Positions 1-7,919 of a stretch of DNA of 56,948 nt are shown here, piece after piece. How positions within the stretch are numbered: the stretch's first letter is position 1; the number at the start of each line of letters is the position of its first letter. The stretch spans positions 1 through 56,948 of the forward strand of contig JBOFCS010000055.1 of NCBI GenBank assembly GCA_051646185.1. Direction: 5' to 3'. Below the pieces are notes generated by a model. That model searched no databases and was not told the DNA's origin. It saw only the letters and a list, made by a program, of their open reading frames with translations. Both the position numbers and the translations under genes were made by a program. The stretch comes from JBOFCS01 sp051646185. GTDB lineage: Bacteria; Actinomycetota; Actinomycetes; Mycobacteriales; Mycobacteriaceae.

Positions 1-837
1 ACCAAAAGTATTGCCATCCAACTCATCTTGAAGATCACGGGCCTTCTTCTGCAACCAAGCTTTCTCCGAGGACAGTTGAGAACGATTCGCCTCATCGCGC
101 ACCACCGCCGGAATACCATCACGATTACCCACCCAATCCGGGTGATCCTTGAGCACCGCCGCCCGCTGCGGCTCCGTCAACGTAGACCACCACCCATTGC
201 TGCTCGCCGCATTCGTCCGAGTATCCGAAGAAGGTAACGACGGCGGCTCCACCACCGATAACCCACCCTGGTTGTACCCCGCAGCCGCAGCAGCCACCAC
301 ATCTGTGGTACCCCCATCACTGATTTTCCCAGCCAACGCAACCGAAAGCACTGCCGCACAATCATGTTCCACATCAGTAGCCGTGCGCACCAGCTCCGCA
401 CAGCGATGCTCCAACTCCATCTGAAGAGAAAACCGATACGCCTTCTCCTCCGCACTGATCTCTGTACCAGGAGGCAGTGCATCCTTAACGAAAGGACCAG
501 AACTGCCTGAGGTATTCACCAGAACAAACTGGTGCGCAGCGGCACTATACTCAATATCGATAAGAACATGCTTCAACGCTTGAACACAATCCTGGGTTTC
601 TATTGCCAACCGGCGAACAGCGGCCACCGCCGCAGCAGCATCAGTGAGATCATCGGCCACCTCGGCAAAAGAACCCCGTGCTGCCTGAGCAGCTTGTCCC
701 TCCCAGGCCGGTAACCGCCCCACCTCGCCCAACTGAAGAGTCAACTCCTGCACACTCTCAGCTTTAGCCTTTAACGTCGAAATAATACTTTCCAACGCAG
801 CGGTATCCCACTTGCGAACATCATCTATCGTTGCCAC
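1..837 (-). CDS. DUF1023 alpha/beta hydrolase, N-terminal 279 residues (runs off the left edge)
   Basis: This minus-strand frame is open without a stop from a GTG at 837 to base 1, so the C-terminal part lies outside the window. A GGGAGG ribosome-binding site sits 9 nt before the GTG. The first ~100 residues look like a WXG100-type helical hairpin (LPAWEGQAAQAARGSF). Around residues 215-265 comes the WW-TEPQRAAVLKDHPDWVGN...DGIPAVVRDEAN signature that precedes the hydrolase core in DUF1023 proteins. The catalytic serine would be beyond the edge, so activity cannot be judged. The gene is divergent from a WXG100 gene 145 nt away, which suggests a shared promoter region and a link to an ESX-type system, although no ESX core gene is visible. 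The family call is fairly secure; the substrate is unknown. Confidence 0.8.
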   Translation of the reverse strand, partial: MATIDDVRKWDTAALESIISTLKAKAESVQELTLQLGEVGRLPAWEGQAAQAARGSFAEVADDLTDAAAAVAAVRRLAIETQDCVQALKHVLIDIEYSAAAHQFVLVNTSGSSGPFVKDALPPGTEISAEEKAYRFSLQMELEHRCAELVRTATDVEHDCAAVLSVALAGKISDGGTTDVVAAAAAGYNQGGLSVVEPPSLPSSDTRTNAASSNGWWSTLTEPQRAAVLKDHPDWVGNRDGIPAVVRDEANRSQLSSEKAWLQKKARDLQDELDGNTFG

Positions 838-982
838 CCCGCGAATCCTCCCGGTATTGTACTTGTTTATGTAGCACTTGCTTTTACCTCTAGTTACGTG
901 GTACAGGTTACTATAGTACCAACCAGTCCTTGAAGTCCAGCCTTCGATAATGCCGGACTCATACACCAGCGGGGAGTCTTAG

Positions 983-1300
983 ATGCCTAACGAATTTTTT
1001 GTCAACCTTGACGAACTTACCCACTACGAAACGACAGTGCGGAAAGCAGAAGAAGAAGCACGGCCAATCTGGGAGAGTGCCACTCGAGCTCACGAAAATG
1101 CCACGAACGCCTGGCTCGGCGGGGCCGCAACCACCGCCTTCACTGAACTCACTAACCGCTGGAAAACACATGATGCCCAACTTTTGAACAGCATCACCGC
1201 ACTAGCAGACCGGCTCGCCGACAACAAAAAACTTTTCATCACCACCGAACAAAACAACACCAACCGATTCCACGGCATACAGCTCTCACTCTTTGCTTGA
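983..1300 (+). CDS. WXG100 family (ESAT-6-like) protein
   Basis: This 105-residue protein has no signal peptide and is predicted to be a helix-turn-helix hairpin. The turn carries a W-x-G motif (AWLGGAATTAF, residues ~44-54), followed by an amphipathic second helix. That architecture and length (~100 aa) are those of WXG100 proteins, which are normally secreted as dimers by ESX/type VII systems. The start is supported by GGGGAG six to seven bases upstream. It is divergently transcribed from the DUF1023 gene, whose own N-terminus is WXG-like, so the two may pair or share an export route; this is inference. No canonical YxxxD/E export signal stands out at the C-terminus. Confidence 0.75.
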   Translation: MPNEFFVNLDELTHYETTVRKAEEEARPIWESATRAHENATNAWLGGAATTAFTELTNRWKTHDAQLLNSITALADRLADNKKLFITTEQNNTNRFHGIQLSLFA

Positions 1301-1315
1301 AGAGCTCGTACTCAC

Positions 1316-2461
1316 TCAGTGCGCATGAGTGTTCAATCCCCAAGGCGGTAGCGGGTCTTGATAGTTTCGCCAGGCTTGTGGACCCTCCTGCATTTCACTA
1401 TCGGTAAGCAAAGCTGAGTCAAGTAACGCCTGCGGCGCATGGGTATCGAGCCGAACACCAATAAAAACAATCTCCTGCCCTGGGGTCACGTCTGTGGATT
1501 CCCATAGCTGTGCGGGCTCTATCACCAGGTTTGGCCCGGCTTGGGACCACACCGCAGCTACCTCTGGTCTACTCGCCACCCAACAAAAACCTTTGCTTCG
1601 CAATAGACCCCGCATTTTATCTAGAGCAGTCGCAAGTCGATCAGGATGAAAAGGGCGATCAGCGCGATACGTGACGCTGCTAATGCCATATTCCTCAGTT
1701 TCCGGGGTATGCCCACCGGCAAGTTCTTCATCCCAGCCCGGTGCCTGGGCAGCTAATTCTGGGTTGTATAGGCCTGTACTGAGCACTTGATCGAGGGGCA
1801 CTTCACCTTTGACTGTTTGCACTATCTTCGCCGTAGGGTTAAGCCTACTCAGCACTGCTTCAACGGTCGCAACTGCTTGTGGGGCAACTAAATCCGTCTT
1901 ATTGAGTAAAATAACATCGGCAAATTCTACTTGATCAACTAAAAGATCAGAGATCGACCGGGCATCTTCCGGGGCTGCTTCAAGTTTGCGATTAATGAGG
2001 GTTTCACCACGGGCCAGCTCGGTAACAAAAGTAGAAGCATCCACCACTGTCACCATGGTATCTAGTTGCGCAACACTGGATAACGTAAAACCGTCTTCAA
2101 ACTCCCAGTCAAAGGTAGCCGCTACCGGCATCGGCTCAGAAATTCCGGTGGACTCAATCAGGATGTTGTCATAGCGCCCTTCGGCGGCCAGTCTGGTGAT
2201 TGATTCGATTAAATCCTCGCGCAGGGTGCAGCAGATGCACCCATTGGTGAGCTCTACCAGCTTTTCTTTGGTCCGATCTAGATGGGTTTGCGCCGCTAAC
2301 GGGCCATCGATGAGTTGAGCATCAATATTGACCTCACTCATATCGTTAACAATGACGGCCACCCGACGTCCTTCTCGATTGGCTAAGACGTGGTTAAGCA
2401 GGGTGGTTTTCCCTGCACCAAGGAATCCTGAAAGGACAGTGACCGGTACCGTAGACGCCAT
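1316..2461 (-). CDS. CobW/COG0523 (G3E) metal-chaperone GTPase
   Basis: This is a 381-residue P-loop GTPase of the G3E family, proteins that deliver or insert metals, often zinc. Visible motifs are Walker A GFLGAGKTT (12-20), the metal-binding CxCC motif in NGCICCTL (C75, C77, C78), the G4-type NKTD in LLNKTDLV, and a C-terminal CobW domain of ~100 residues. I chose the ATG at 2461 rather than an upstream ATG at 2515 because a Zur-like palindrome (2469-2483) lies just before it and contains a -10-like TATCAT placed so that transcription could begin at the ATG, giving a leaderless mRNA. Zinc-starvation induction is therefore likely. A role as a zinc allocation factor is inferred from family and regulation. 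Confidence 0.85.
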   Translation of the reverse strand: MASTVPVTVLSGFLGAGKTTLLNHVLANREGRRVAVIVNDMSEVNIDAQLIDGPLAAQTHLDRTKEKLVELTNGCICCTLREDLIESITRLAAEGRYDNILIESTGISEPMPVAATFDWEFEDGFTLSSVAQLDTMVTVVDASTFVTELARGETLINRKLEAAPEDARSISDLLVDQVEFADVILLNKTDLVAPQAVATVEAVLSRLNPTAKIVQTVKGEVPLDQVLSTGLYNPELAAQAPGWDEELAGGHTPETEEYGISSVTYRADRPFHPDRLATALDKMRGLLRSKGFCWVASRPEVAAVWSQAGPNLVIEPAQLWESTDVTPGQEIVFIGVRLDTHAPQALLDSALLTDSEMQEGPQAWRNYQDPLPPWGLNTHAH

Positions 2462-2468
2462 AAGATTA

Positions 2469-2483
2469 TGATAACCATTTTCA
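2469..2483. promoter_or_regulatory. Zur-like operator
   Basis: TGATAACCATTTTCA on the plus strand (TGAAAATGGTTATCA on the gene strand) is an imperfect 7-1-7 palindrome resembling actinobacterial Zur boxes of the TGATAATnnTTATCA type. It ends 7 nt before the G3E GTPase ATG and covers its probable -10 element. The cutinase start is ~160 nt away on the other side, so control of that gene is less likely. Confidence 0.55.
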
Positions 2484-2644
2484 TTAATAATGGGTAGTTC
2501 GGGCCTCAACTGCAATGGACGTCACATACCTGAGAACTCAGAAGCAAACTTCCATTCACATAACGGACATCTTTCACTGAGAACATGGAGCTAAGTCGGA
2601 GCAACGATGCTCAGAAGGTTTATCTGATAGCAATTAGGATCCTT

Positions 2645-3547
2645 ATGCTCACCCAAAGAAAACTATTTTCTTTACTAATTATATTATCTGCCACACTAAT
2701 TGGCGCTACTGCGCCATCCCAGGCAGATCCCAATAACTGCCCCTCCCTTTACGTTTTAGCTATCCCCGGAACCTGGGAAACAAGCAACGATGATGAACCC
2801 AAACCAGGGATGCTCAATCTTGTTACCGATGCAGTCAAGAGCAGCAAAATTCGTACAGACTACGTTCACTACGCTGCCACCGCCTTCCCTTGGGAAGACG
2901 AAATCTACGGAGCCTCCAAAGCGCAAGCGATCGCCAATGGTCGCGCCATGCTTGCCACAATGGCTTCCCAATGCCCCAACACAAAAATGGGTATTATTGG
3001 GTACAGCCAAGGTGCTGATGCCGCTGGCGAACTCGCTGCCGAAATTGGCACCGGGTCTGGGGTAATCCCCCCCGATCGCGTAGCTGCAGTGGGACTACTC
3101 TCTGATCCCCGCCGCTCCGCCAGCGATGTTCTGATTGGCCCACCCGCCGAAGGACAGGGAGTCGGCGGACCTCGCATCGGCGGCTTTGGTTACCTCTCCG
3201 AGGTCACCCGAACCTTTTGCGTACCAAAAGATTTGTACTGTGCAACACCCAAAGCTGACCTTGTCACCCGAATCATGGGATTTGTTGCGGTGTCTTCCAA
3301 TCCCAGCTTTGATGAACTTGACCGACGCTGGCTGGAACTACAAGGACTACTAGCAGATCTGACTGCAGCCGGGGGAATACCAACACTTATTAATGAACTC
3401 TCCGAAAATGCATTGGATAACCGCAGCCGACAACTCATAACCTTCTATGGTTCCGGAGCCCATCAGGACTACTACCACTTCGCTGTAGATGAACGCGGAA
3501 CCTCGGCAACCTCCTGGCTAGCTCAATACCTCAGAAGTAAGGCCTAG
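2645..3547 (+). CDS. Secreted cutinase-family esterase
   Basis: This 300-residue protein has a clear Sec signal peptide (residues 1-27, ending TAPSQA) and a cutinase alpha/beta-hydrolase fold. The nucleophile is S121 in GYSQGAD, the acid D196 lies in the CVPKDLYC segment flanked by C192 and C199, and the base is probably H273 in GAHQDYYHF. C32 and C110 could form the other conserved disulfide. In mycolate-containing actinobacteria such cutinase-like proteins cleave ester-linked lipids at the cell surface; the substrate here is unknown. An ATG 60 bases upstream is in frame, but AGGA lies 5-6 nt before the ATG at 2645 and the signal peptide starts there, so I use the shorter form. Confidence 0.88.
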   Translation: MLTQRKLFSLLIILSATLIGATAPSQADPNNCPSLYVLAIPGTWETSNDDEPKPGMLNLVTDAVKSSKIRTDYVHYAATAFPWEDEIYGASKAQAIANGRAMLATMASQCPNTKMGIIGYSQGADAAGELAAEIGTGSGVIPPDRVAAVGLLSDPRRSASDVLIGPPAEGQGVGGPRIGGFGYLSEVTRTFCVPKDLYCATPKADLVTRIMGFVAVSSNPSFDELDRRWLELQGLLADLTAAGGIPTLINELSENALDNRSRQLITFYGSGAHQDYYHFAVDERGTSATSWLAQYLRSKA

Positions 3548-3618
3548 ATCACACTTTTTGTGCTAGTTCAGTTATCTGACCCACAACGACTCGGCCCAAA
3601 CTACCCAAGAACGAGTTA

Positions 3619-4398
3619 ATGCGGGACCATATAGGAGTGAGCCACCACCATACGATCCCCGAAGTAATCCCTTCGGCTACCGAAAGCACAACACGGGAAA
3701 CAGCTAACCTGTACCCTCGTGTTACTAGTTTTCGGTCCAGACGAGGAGCATTAACCCCCGCGCAGCAGCGCACCTGGGACAATCTTTGGCCAACAGTGGG
3801 GATGGACGCCTGGTCTGCAAACCAAAGCAGCGGAGCAAAGTTTCTGGATGCAGACGCGTGGTTTGGCAGATCAGCCCCAGTGGTATTGGAGATCGGTTGT
3901 GGCACCGGCACAGCAACCGCTGCCATGGCATTAGCTGAACCAGACGTTAATCTTATTGGGGTTGAAGTCTACCGACCTGGGCTAGCTCAGCTTGTGCAGT
4001 TCATCGAGCGTGATCAGATTCCCAATATCAGAGTTATTCGTGGTGATGCAATGGATGTACTGGAAAATATGTTGGCACCGGCCAGCCTAACCGGGGCCAG
4101 GGTGTTTTTTCCTGATCCGTGGCCCAAAGCCCGGCATCACAAGCGGAGACTCCTGCAAGCAACCACTTTTTCTTTGCTCGCTTCGCGCATAAAGCCAGGT
4201 GGAGTGCTGCATGTCGCAACAGATCATGCGGAATACGCTGAAGCAATCGCAGAGGTCGGCAATGCCGAGCCACTGTTTGCGCCACTGTCATGGCCATCGC
4301 CCATTTCGCATAAAAGACCGGTCACCAAATTTGAAAGTAAGGCAGAAGTGGCAGGCAGTGCTATCGCCGAGCTGATATGGGGGAGAATCAATCTATGA
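3619..4398 (+). CDS. trmB: tRNA (guanine-N7-)-methyltransferase TrmB
   Basis: This 259-residue class I SAM-dependent methyltransferase makes m7G46 in tRNA variable loops. The SAM-binding motif is VLEIGCGTGTATAAMA (~residues 90-105), followed by GVEVYRPGL and the TrmB signature FFPDPWPKARHHKRRL (~168-184), where the Asp and the basic patch serve catalysis and tRNA binding. The first ~50 residues are variable and the start is uncertain: ATG at 3619 or GTG at 3637 are both possible. Its stop codon overlaps the ATG of the downstream NYN gene (ATGA), so the two are translationally coupled. The trmB-NYN-MmpL order resembles that around cmpL1 in corynebacteria. Confidence 0.93.
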   Translation: MRDHIGVSHHHTIPEVIPSATESTTRETANLYPRVTSFRSRRGALTPAQQRTWDNLWPTVGMDAWSANQSSGAKFLDADAWFGRSAPVVLEIGCGTGTATAAMALAEPDVNLIGVEVYRPGLAQLVQFIERDQIPNIRVIRGDAMDVLENMLAPASLTGARVFFPDPWPKARHHKRRLLQATTFSLLASRIKPGGVLHVATDHAEYAEAIAEVGNAEPLFAPLSWPSPISHKRPVTKFESKAEVAGSAIAELIWGRINL

Positions 4399-5069
4399 GC
4401 ATTAGCGAAGAGCTTGATATTGAAGTTTTGACGATCAGCCCTGACAACATCAAACGGGTGTTGCTGGTGTGGGATGCACCTAACCTTGATATGGGACTGG
4501 GAGCAATTCTTGGCGGTCGCCCCACTGCTGCTCACCGCCCACGTTTTGATGCTTTGGGTCGATGGTTACTCAACAAGACAGCCGTCTTTTCTGCGGGATC
4601 AAGTACCCCGGTTGAACCCGAAGCCACTGTTTTTACCAATATCGCTCCCGGAAGCGCCGACGTAGTTCGCCCATGGGTGGAGGCGCTCCGCAATGTGGGT
4701 TATGCGGTTTTTGCTAAACCTAAGGTGGACGAGGACAGCGATGTTGATAGCGACATGCTTGAGCACATCGCCCACCGTTTTAATGAAGGTGGTCTTGCCG
4801 GTCTGCTTGTTGCTTCGGCAGATGGTCAGGCATTTAAAGAACCACTGGAAGCCATCGCCTCTTCTGGTGTTCCGGTACATGTGATTGGTTTCCGGGAACA
4901 CGCCAGTTGGGCTCTGACCTCTGATCTGTTGAAATTTATTGATCTTGAAGAGATTCCCGGTGTCTTTAGGGAGCCTCTGCCCAGGGTCAGTCTTGATACT
5001 CTTCCAGATGAAGGTGCCTGGCTACAGCCATTCCGTCCGTTGTCCGCGTTACTTACCTCTCGCGTCTAA
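4395..5069 (+). CDS. NYN (PIN-like) domain protein, putative RNase
   Basis: This 224-residue soluble protein has a NYN domain. The N-terminal strand carries the acidic WDAPNLDMGLG motif (~25-36), later acidic clusters appear in DEDSDVDSDML (~115-125), and the LLVASADGQAF strand-loop (~138-148) matches the aspartates that bind metal in the fold. NYN proteins are predicted or proven RNases acting on structured RNA or tRNA. The start at 4395 overlaps the trmB stop as ATGA with a GGGGAGA ribosome-binding site, arguing for co-translation with the tRNA methyltransferase. A role in tRNA or RNA processing is inferred; the RNA target is unknown. Confidence 0.8.
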   Translation: MSISEELDIEVLTISPDNIKRVLLVWDAPNLDMGLGAILGGRPTAAHRPRFDALGRWLLNKTAVFSAGSSTPVEPEATVFTNIAPGSADVVRPWVEALRNVGYAVFAKPKVDEDSDVDSDMLEHIAHRFNEGGLAGLLVASADGQAFKEPLEAIASSGVPVHVIGFREHASWALTSDLLKFIDLEEIPGVFREPLPRVSLDTLPDEGAWLQPFRPLSALLTSRV

Positions 5070-5119
5070 TACACACCGTGCGGCCAGCAGCTTAAGAACG
5101 GTAAGGAGCAGTCAGAACA

Positions 5120-7918
5120 GTGTTTGCCAAATGGGGAAACGCCGTATACAACTTACGGTTCTCAGTTATTGCAGCACTAGTTGCCGTGCTGCTCGGTTGT
5201 GGTTTATACGGACTCGGGCTTGAAAAAAAGCTCACCCAGGATGGCTACTTTGATCCTGGTAGCCAATCAGTCACCGCATCCATTCTCAGTGACACTGTTT
5301 ATGGGCGAGACAGCAAGGCTGATGTTGTTGTTATTTACTCGGCACCAGAAGGGAAAACTGTTGACGATCCGGAATTTTCAGCGGAAATCAGCAATCACCT
5401 CAACCAGATTCAGGCCGATAATAAAGAACTTATCCAACAGGTCGCTAGTTACTGGAGCACCCCCACACCATTGTTGACCGAGCCAACTAAAAAATCGGCT
5501 TTTGTCAGCATCGGTCTCAATGGCGAAGGTTCAGATCAGGTACTAAAAAATTATCAAAAACTTGCACCTCAACTTCCCCTTACTGGGGTGCAAACTCAGA
5601 TCGCCGGATTGCAACCTATTGCTGATGCCATTGGCAATGGGGTAGCTTCTGACACCAAACGCGCTGAGCTCCTGGCTTTTCCAGCTGTAGCTGTTTTACT
5701 GTTCCTTATTTTTGGCGGAGTTATTGCCGCATCACTTCCCGTGATTGTTGGAGCGCTGACCATCGCAGGCGGATGGGCAGTGATGAGCATTATTGCGGAC
5801 TTCACTCCGGTCAATACCTTTGCCTCTCCGGTTATTTCCCTTATTGGGCTTGGCTTGGCAATTGACTACGGGTTATTTATTGTCAGTAGATTCCGAGAAG
5901 AAATAGCCGAAGGATACCCAGCCAGAGATGCCGTGCGGAGAACGGTAATGACAGCTGGACGAACAGTGATTTATTCAGCCACTTTGATTGTGGCTAGTTT
6001 AGCGTGTTTACTGCTTTTCCCTCAGGGCTTTCTACGCTCGGTAGCACTTGCCGGAATCACTTCAGTCTCAATCGCAGCATTGCTTTCGGTCACGCTATTA
6101 CCTGCGATGTTAGCGGTTCTTGGTAGAAATATTGATGCTTTTGGCTTTAAATTCCTTAAGAAGACTAAGTCTAAAGAAGAAGTGGAAAAAGGTTTTTGGG
6201 GAAAGCTCACCAACTGGGTGATGCGGCACCCCGGTAAAATTGCCGTACCCGTCATACTTTTCCTTTTGCTTCTTATCATTCCTTTTGGCGGCATAAAATT
6301 TGGCGGTATTAGTGAAAAATATTTACCACCAGCCAATGAAACCCGACAGGCCCAAGAAAAATTTGATGAACTCTTTCCAAACAATCGAACCGAACCACTG
6401 AAACTTGTTGTTGTAGTAGAACCAGAGTTCAACAGCGGCACTGCGGTTAGCCAAGTCGCTAAAGAGGCCAATAAAATTCCGGGTTTCACAGGTAAATTCG
6501 CCCCTCAAGCCACCAAAAAAAATGCTCAGAATAACTCAGTTACAGTCCTGAGCTCAGGCTTAAAAAGCCGTGATACTGCGGCCGAAGCAGTTGACGCGCT
6601 CCGCGCTATAGCTGAGCCTGAAGGAACCACAATTCTGATTGGCGGAACCCCAGCTTTAGAGCAAGACAGTATTGCCGCATTAGGTAAGCACCTTCCGTTG
6701 ATGTTGATCCTTTTAGTCTCCACAACAACGCTTTTGATGTTCTTGGCCTTTGGATCATTGGTGCTGCCTATTAAAGCCGTACTGATGAGCGCTCTGGGGT
6801 TAGGTTCCACACTAGGGGTGCTGTCCTGGATCTTCATTTATGGCAATGGTTCCGGTGTCTTAGATTTCACTCCGGGTCCACTGATGTCAGCGGTATTGGT
6901 GCTCATTATTGCAATTATCTTTGGCTTATCCACCGACTATGAAGTTTTTCTTGTGTCGCGGATGGTTGAAGCAAGAGCTCGAGGTGCAAGCACGCCCGAA
7001 GCTATTAGAGTGGGGACTGCACAAACCGGGCGTATCATTACTGCGGCAGCCTTAATTCTGGTTGTTGTCACTGGTGCCTTTGGTTTTTCTGAACTTGTTT
7101 TAATGAAATATATTGCTTATGGAATGATGACCGCGCTCATTTTGGATGCCACTATTATTCGGATGTTCTTGGTTCCATCGATTATGAAACTCCTAGGCGA
7201 TGATTGTTGGTGGGCACCACGATGGATGAAGGTGGTTCAGCAAAAAATTGGTCTTGGTGAAGTAGAGCTGGACGATGAACGTCATCTCATCGGAGCTGGC
7301 GGTCCAGCTTTTGCTGGAGTTGTAATACCCGAAATTGATGGCCGAGCAATTGTACGTCCACCTGATTCTGTTGAACAGGCTAAGCTAGTCAGCACCATGG
7401 CTTCCCGCCTTCCCGATACCTCCGCTCCGGTACCCCCAGCGCCCTACATCCCTATACCTGCGTTAGAGCCAATACCTGAACCCCAAGTGAGCGAGCCTAC
7501 CACTGCAGCAATTCCGTTGCAGCAGACAAAGACTCATATACCGTCGCAACCGAGAAAACCAGAGGAAACGGTAGATCCTCGGAGTATCGAATCATGGCTT
7601 GGTGAACTGCGCGGAGCACCGGGGTCCATCGATGGTCCGGGTGGCAGAGGTTTTGACACCCAAGGAATTGAAGAAATCCCAGAATTTCTCAAAGCTCGCA
7701 AAACTACGGATGCAGACTTTGTCCCTCCAGCTTTCAATGCTGATGTAGCCGTAGCCAGTCTTGAGCCTGCCCAAAAACGTACGCCTGAAGACAGTGCCAC
7801 TGGGATTCCAGAGGAACCCATCGACAGCGAACAGGATGAGGGTGGGCGTCACCGACGCAGCGGCGAAGGTGGCGCCATTAGCGCTCAGGACTTGTTGCGA
7901 CGCGAAGGCAAACTCTGA
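5120..7918 (+). CDS. cmpL1: MmpL-family RND transporter, CmpL1/MmpL3-like trehalose monomycolate exporter
   Basis: This 932-residue inner-membrane protein has the RND layout: one N-terminal helix (~13-33), a periplasmic porter domain, helices 2-6, a linker, helix 7, a second porter domain, helices 8-12 and a Pro-rich cytoplasmic tail of ~220 residues. The proton-relay Asp-Tyr pairs are present as LAIDYGLF (D249/Y250) and LSTDYEVF (D606/Y607). The tail and the position beside trmB and NYN match the corynebacterial MmpL3 ortholog rather than accessory MmpLs. The start is a GTG at 5120 with AAGGAG upstream. It moves trehalose monomycolate outward for the mycomembrane, by family knowledge. The paralog at 51571 is shorter and lacks the tail. 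Confidence 0.85.
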   Translation: MFAKWGNAVYNLRFSVIAALVAVLLGCGLYGLGLEKKLTQDGYFDPGSQSVTASILSDTVYGRDSKADVVVIYSAPEGKTVDDPEFSAEISNHLNQIQADNKELIQQVASYWSTPTPLLTEPTKKSAFVSIGLNGEGSDQVLKNYQKLAPQLPLTGVQTQIAGLQPIADAIGNGVASDTKRAELLAFPAVAVLLFLIFGGVIAASLPVIVGALTIAGGWAVMSIIADFTPVNTFASPVISLIGLGLAIDYGLFIVSRFREEIAEGYPARDAVRRTVMTAGRTVIYSATLIVASLACLLLFPQGFLRSVALAGITSVSIAALLSVTLLPAMLAVLGRNIDAFGFKFLKKTKSKEEVEKGFWGKLTNWVMRHPGKIAVPVILFLLLLIIPFGGIKFGGISEKYLPPANETRQAQEKFDELFPNNRTEPLKLVVVVEPEFNSGTAVSQVAKEANKIPGFTGKFAPQATKKNAQNNSVTVLSSGLKSRDTAAEAVDALRAIAEPEGTTILIGGTPALEQDSIAALGKHLPLMLILLVSTTTLLMFLAFGSLVLPIKAVLMSALGLGSTLGVLSWIFIYGNGSGVLDFTPGPLMSAVLVLIIAIIFGLSTDYEVFLVSRMVEARARGASTPEAIRVGTAQTGRIITAAALILVVVTGAFGFSELVLMKYIAYGMMTALILDATIIRMFLVPSIMKLLGDDCWWAPRWMKVVQQKIGLGEVELDDERHLIGAGGPAFAGVVIPEIDGRAIVRPPDSVEQAKLVSTMASRLPDTSAPVPPAPYIPIPALEPIPEPQVSEPTTAAIPLQQTKTHIPSQPRKPEETVDPRSIESWLGELRGAPGSIDGPGGRGFDTQGIEEIPEFLKARKTTDADFVPPAFNADVAVASLEPAQKRTPEDSATGIPEEPIDSEQDEGGRHRRSGEGGAISAQDLLRREGKL

Positions 7919-7919
7919 A

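Noticed and set aside
177..482. Arg-rich frame on the minus strand
   Set aside because: It lies in another frame of the DUF1023 gene, and its composition (runs of R, W, L) is that of a shadow.
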